From the NCBI GenBank assembly GCA_964415365.1, contig CAYPYW010000009.1, forward strand, positions 1-64,000: a DNA stretch of 64,000 nucleotides. Reading direction: 5' to 3'. Made by a program: the position numbers and the translations under genes. The stretch comes from Hydromicrobium sp964415365. Its GTDB lineage: Bacteria > Actinomycetota > Humimicrobiia > Humimicrobiales > Humimicrobiaceae. Positions within the stretch are counted from its first letter, which is position 1. The number at the start of each line of letters is the position of its first letter. Shown one piece after another: positions 61,427 through 64,000 of the stretch. The notes under the pieces were generated by a model, which was not told where the DNA came from, ran no database searches, and saw only the letters and a list, made by a program, of their open reading frames with translations.

Positions 61427-62200
61427 ATGGATAAAAATGTAAATTATGAATACTTATATGGGATTAATCCTGTTTATTCATTGCTAACAGTTAATGCGGG
61501 AAACAGAAAAATATATCAGATACTGGTTAGTAAGAATAGAATAAAAGATTCAAGGGTAAACAATATTTTAACGGAAGCCGGAAAGAAAAATATAGAGATA
61601 GTGGAACTTGAGCCGGTGCGATTCAATAATATTTCCTTTGAAGATGTCAACTCTCAGGGTGTTTGTGCCAGAGTATCTCCGTATAATTACAACGACCTAA
61701 AGCAGTATTTGAATAAGGAAGTAAGCAATAAAAGCAAGCTAATTGTCCTTGATGGTGTTACCGATGTGGGAAATTTCGGATCAATAATAAGGAACTGCAA
61801 TGCATTTGATTTTGATGGAATCATCATACCCGAAAGAAGAAGTGTGGCTTTAAATGAAAGGGTCAGTAAGATTTCTGCAGGTGCTCTTGAAGAGGTCAGG
61901 ATATTCAGGGTGGTAAATATCGTAAGAGCCCTGAAGGAATTGCAGGATAAGGGATTCTGGGTTTATGGAACGACAGTTGATGTGACTCCGGAGGTAAAAT
62001 ACCTTGGTGAAGTTGATTTCATATTTCCCCTAGTGCTTGTTCTTGGGAGCGAGGATAGGGGAATAGGTAGATTGGTTGGTGAGAACTGTGATATTATGAT
62101 TTCAATTAGACTCGCCGGTAGTATGCAATCGCTGAACGTCTCTGTTGCCAGTGGAATTATTTTATATAAAGTGCAGGAGCAAGTTGAAAAGAAAAAATGA
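61427..62200 (+). CDS. rlmB: 23S rRNA (guanosine-2'-O-)-methyltransferase, RlmB/TrmH family
   Basis: A 257-residue SPOUT methyltransferase. The N-terminal substrate domain (YLYGINPVYSLLTVNAGNRK) is followed by the knotted domain with LDGVTDVGNFGSIIRNCNAF, KISAGALEEVRIFRV, PLVLVLGSEDRGIGRLV and RLAGSMQSLNVSVASGIILY, the three TrmH motifs. It methylates G2251 (E. coli numbering) in the P loop of 23S rRNA. The next gene overlaps its end by 17 bp. Confidence 0.94.
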   Translation: MDKNVNYEYLYGINPVYSLLTVNAGNRKIYQILVSKNRIKDSRVNNILTEAGKKNIEIVELEPVRFNNISFEDVNSQGVCARVSPYNYNDLKQYLNKEVSNKSKLIVLDGVTDVGNFGSIIRNCNAFDFDGIIIPERRSVALNERVSKISAGALEEVRIFRVVNIVRALKELQDKGFWVYGTTVDVTPEVKYLGEVDFIFPLVLVLGSEDRGIGRLVGENCDIMISIRLAGSMQSLNVSVASGIILYKVQEQVEKKK

Positions 62201-62720
62201 CATTGAAGATTTAGTAATTGTGGATGGACATAATTTCATATTTAATTTTTTTAAGGGCGGTAAGTTAAATAACGAAAAATTGACTTATTTAAGGGAAAAA
62301 TTGATAACAGACCTTAACTGGTATAAAAATCAAAAAAATTGTGACGTGATAGTTGTTTTTGATGCTAGAAATAGTGATAATCCGGCCAGGGGCGTTCAGA
62401 TGGTCGATGATGTAAAAGTTATTTATTCCCGGAAAAATGAAACAGCTGATGATGTTATCGAAGAACTGGCTGGTATAGAAGCTGGCTATAAAAGGGTATT
62501 TGTAGTTACATCCGATTACCTGCAGCAGAAAGTAGTTTTCAGAAAGGATGTTTACCGGAAATCGAGCAGGGAATTTAACCTGGAAATAAAGGATTTGAAA
62601 AACAGGGTAAGAGAAAGAATAGCTCACTCCAGAGAGGATTCCGATAAAAGGTTTCATTCACTGGAAAGAAGGTTAAGCAACAAAGAGAGAAAAAAGTTAT
62701 TGGAACTGCGTGAGAAGTAA
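62184..62720 (+). CDS. yacP: NYN-domain ribonuclease, YacP/Rae1-like
   Basis: A 178-residue PIN-like nuclease. Acidic metal ligands appear in LVIVDGHNFIFNFF, VIVVFDARNSDN, NETADDVIEELAG and VVTSDYLQQKVVF. In Bacillus the homologue Rae1 cuts mRNA at the ribosome. The start is TTG at 62184 with GCAGGAGC 3-10 nt upstream, inside rlmB; a GTG at 62145 would give an atypical N-terminus. Position after rlmB is the conserved order. It ends with a basic helix rich in Arg and Lys. Confidence 0.88.
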   Translation: MKRKNDIEDLVIVDGHNFIFNFFKGGKLNNEKLTYLREKLITDLNWYKNQKNCDVIVVFDARNSDNPARGVQMVDDVKVIYSRKNETADDVIEELAGIEAGYKRVFVVTSDYLQQKVVFRKDVYRKSSREFNLEIKDLKNRVRERIAHSREDSDKRFHSLERRLSNKERKKLLELREK

Positions 62721-62726
62721 GATTAA

Positions 62727-63572
62727 ATGACCCTCCAAAAAATAATAAATAAGACTTATCTGTTTCCAATTCTTTTAATCATTTTTATTTGTTTACTTTG
62801 CGGTTGCGGTCTTTATTATGATTATGAAGATACTAGCAGCACCTCTAGAACCGGTGGGGAAAGTGACGGTACCAGTGGCGGCATTCGGGTAAAGGAAGTG
62901 GTTGACGGTGATACCATAATCCTTTCAGATGGCAGCAGGTTAAGACTGATCGGGATTAATACTCCGGAGCATGGGATGTATTTTTTTGAAGAAGCCAGGG
63001 AAGTTCTGGAGGCAATAGTCCTGGATAGGGAAGTTGTTTTAGAAAAGGATATATCCGATACGGATAAATACGGACGGCTGTTAAGATATGTATACTCAGG
63101 GGACTTGTTTGTGAATCTGGAGATGGTAAAAAGGGGATTTGCCAATGCATACACCTTTCCCCCCGATGTAAAATACACCGAAAAATTTCTGGAGGCGGAA
63201 AGATATGCGAGGGAAAATAACCTGGGTTTGTGGCTGAAATCGAAGGTGGGTATGGTAAAGATTGAGATAAACTACGATGCGCCGGGAAATGACAATATGA
63301 ATTTAAATGATGAATATGTATTGATAAAGAATTCAGGGGCTGACTCCATTGACATTGATAGCTGGACTGTGAAGGACAGCGCAACTAATATATACAGGTT
63401 TAAAAAATATCTCTTTGAATCCGGCTCCACTGTATATCTTTTTACAGGAAGCGGAAATGACGGGGAAGGTAAATTTTACTGGGATAGTCCCCAACCTATA
63501 TGGAATAATGATAGTGACACTCTTTATCTAAGGGATAGAGAAGGCCTGCTCGTAGAGATTTATAATTATTAA
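62727..63572 (+). CDS. Secreted thermonuclease-lamin-tail lipoprotein
   Basis: A 281-residue lipoprotein: signal peptide with lipobox LCGC (Cys27), a Ser/Thr/Gly linker, a staphylococcal-nuclease-like domain at about 52-170 (VVDGDTIIL, LRLIGINTPEH with catalytic Arg and Glu, DKYGRLLRYVY with the second Arg, ENNLGLW), and a lamin-tail (LTD) domain at about 175-280 (NLNDEYVLIKNSGADSIDID, then SWTVKDS). It probably degrades extracellular DNA while held at the cell surface. It starts 6 bp after yacP and converges with accC, overlapping by 4 bp. Confidence 0.9.
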   Translation: MTLQKIINKTYLFPILLIIFICLLCGCGLYYDYEDTSSTSRTGGESDGTSGGIRVKEVVDGDTIILSDGSRLRLIGINTPEHGMYFFEEAREVLEAIVLDREVVLEKDISDTDKYGRLLRYVYSGDLFVNLEMVKRGFANAYTFPPDVKYTEKFLEAERYARENNLGLWLKSKVGMVKIEINYDAPGNDNMNLNDEYVLIKNSGADSIDIDSWTVKDSATNIYRFKKYLFESGSTVYLFTGSGNDGEGKFYWDSPQPIWNNDSDTLYLRDREGLLVEIYNY

Positions 63573-64000
63573 AGCTTCATTTCTTCTTCAATGAAGTGGG
63601 TGTGAATATTTCCCGACACAAAGTTTTTGTTTGTTATGATCTTTTTGTAAAAAGGTATGGTAGTTTTAATTCCATCTATCTTAAACTCGTCCAGTGCTCT
63701 TTGCGATTTATGGATTGCTTCTTCTCTGGTACTGTCCCAGACTATGAGCTTGGCTATTAAGGAATCATAAAACGGCGATACCTCGCAATTTGGGTGTATA
63801 AAAGTATCCACTCTCACCCCGGGCCCGCCAGGTAAAAAAAGATCCTTTATTTTTCCGGGGCACGGCTTAAAATCATTATCCGGGTCTTCAGCATTGATCC
63901 TGAACTCTATGCAGTGTCCTCTTGGATTATATTCCTCCTTCAAATTATTAGACTTCTCACTGGAAGCTATCTTTATCTGTTCTTTAACAAGATCAATGCC
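63569..64000 (-). CDS. accC: Biotin carboxylase, C-terminal part
   Basis: The frame runs off the window edge and covers the last 143 residues of a biotin carboxylase: GIDLVKEQIKIAS at the edge, then RGHCIEFRINAEDPDNDFKP, PGGPGVRVDTFIHPNCEVSP and FYDSLIAKLIVWDSTREEAI. It carboxylates the biotin of a carrier protein with ATP and bicarbonate, as part of acetyl-CoA carboxylase or a related carboxylase. The ATP-grasp half lies outside the window. Confidence 0.93.
   Translation of the reverse strand, partial: GIDLVKEQIKIASSEKSNNLKEEYNPRGHCIEFRINAEDPDNDFKPCPGKIKDLFLPGGPGVRVDTFIHPNCEVSPFYDSLIAKLIVWDSTREEAIHKSQRALDEFKIDGIKTTIPFYKKIITNKNFVSGNIHTHFIEEEMKL

Overview
The window is one AT-rich bacterial stretch with short intergenic gaps, many Shine-Dalgarno sites, several lipoprotein signal peptides and frequent TTG or GTG starts. 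Two housekeeping blocks have the gene order usual in Bacillota and some deep-branching Gram-positive lineages: rpsF-ssb-rpsR-DUF2232-rplI-dnaB and mcsA-mcsB-clpC-disA-ispD-ispF-gltX-cysE-cysS-rlmB-yacP. The accessory genes (2-hydroxyacyl-CoA dehydratase parts, UroD-like methyltransferase relatives, type I-C CRISPR-Cas) suggest an uncultured, probably anaerobic bacterium. I cannot name a phylum. A 10-N gap flanked by a duplicated 9-mer and a one-base frameshift in purA suggest a draft or metagenome assembly.

Layout. 1-3.5 kb: a gene tail, a nitroreductase, and a large DHH-CBS-CBS-tRNA nucleotidyltransferase fusion. 3.6-19 kb: a carbohydrate island, all on the + strand. It holds a LacI regulator with its own operator, a deoxyhypusine-synthase-like protein, a GmhA-type sugar-phosphate isomerase, a ROK repressor, a sugar-binding lipoprotein with two permeases, a sulfatase-fold hydrolase lacking the formylglycine motif, a PfkB kinase fused to a HAD phosphatase, an AGE-family epimerase, and two UroD-family proteins. 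One of these UroD proteins appears to start at ATA. 19-23.4 kb: an IS3/IS150-like remnant, a DUF6653-like membrane protein divergent from a TetR regulator, an LVIVD-repeat lipoprotein, a DUF3795 protein and an alkyltransferase-like protein.

23.4-31.9 kb: a type I-C CRISPR-Cas locus on the - strand (cas3-cas5-cas8c-cas7-cas4-cas1-cas2, leader, array) with only one spacer. An in-frame amber codon interrupts cas3, and the 5' fragment of a second cas3 lies just upstream. 32-39 kb: a small lipoprotein, a 2-hydroxyacyl-CoA dehydratase module (two subunits plus activator), a GerMN lipoprotein, and a nicotinamidase, nicotinate phosphoribosyltransferase and histidine phosphatase set for NAD salvage. 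39-47.6 kb: an MscS channel, the rpsF operon running into dnaB, then purA (frameshifted), purD and purE. 48-64 kb: an orphan pstB, greA, lysS, the mcsA-clpC-disA-isoprenoid-aminoacyl-tRNA operon, a secreted nuclease lipoprotein, and the convergent end of a biotin carboxylase gene.

The most interesting candidate system is the 3.6-19 kb island. It joins heptose-type sugar-phosphate enzymes, a kinase-phosphatase fusion, an epimerase, a Thr-type sulfatase-fold hydrolase and two UroD-like proteins behind one importer. I know of no described pathway with this combination. Two housekeeping enzymes also lack a signature catalytic residue: CysRS has Ser for the first His of HIGH, and McsB has Ser for the active-site Cys.
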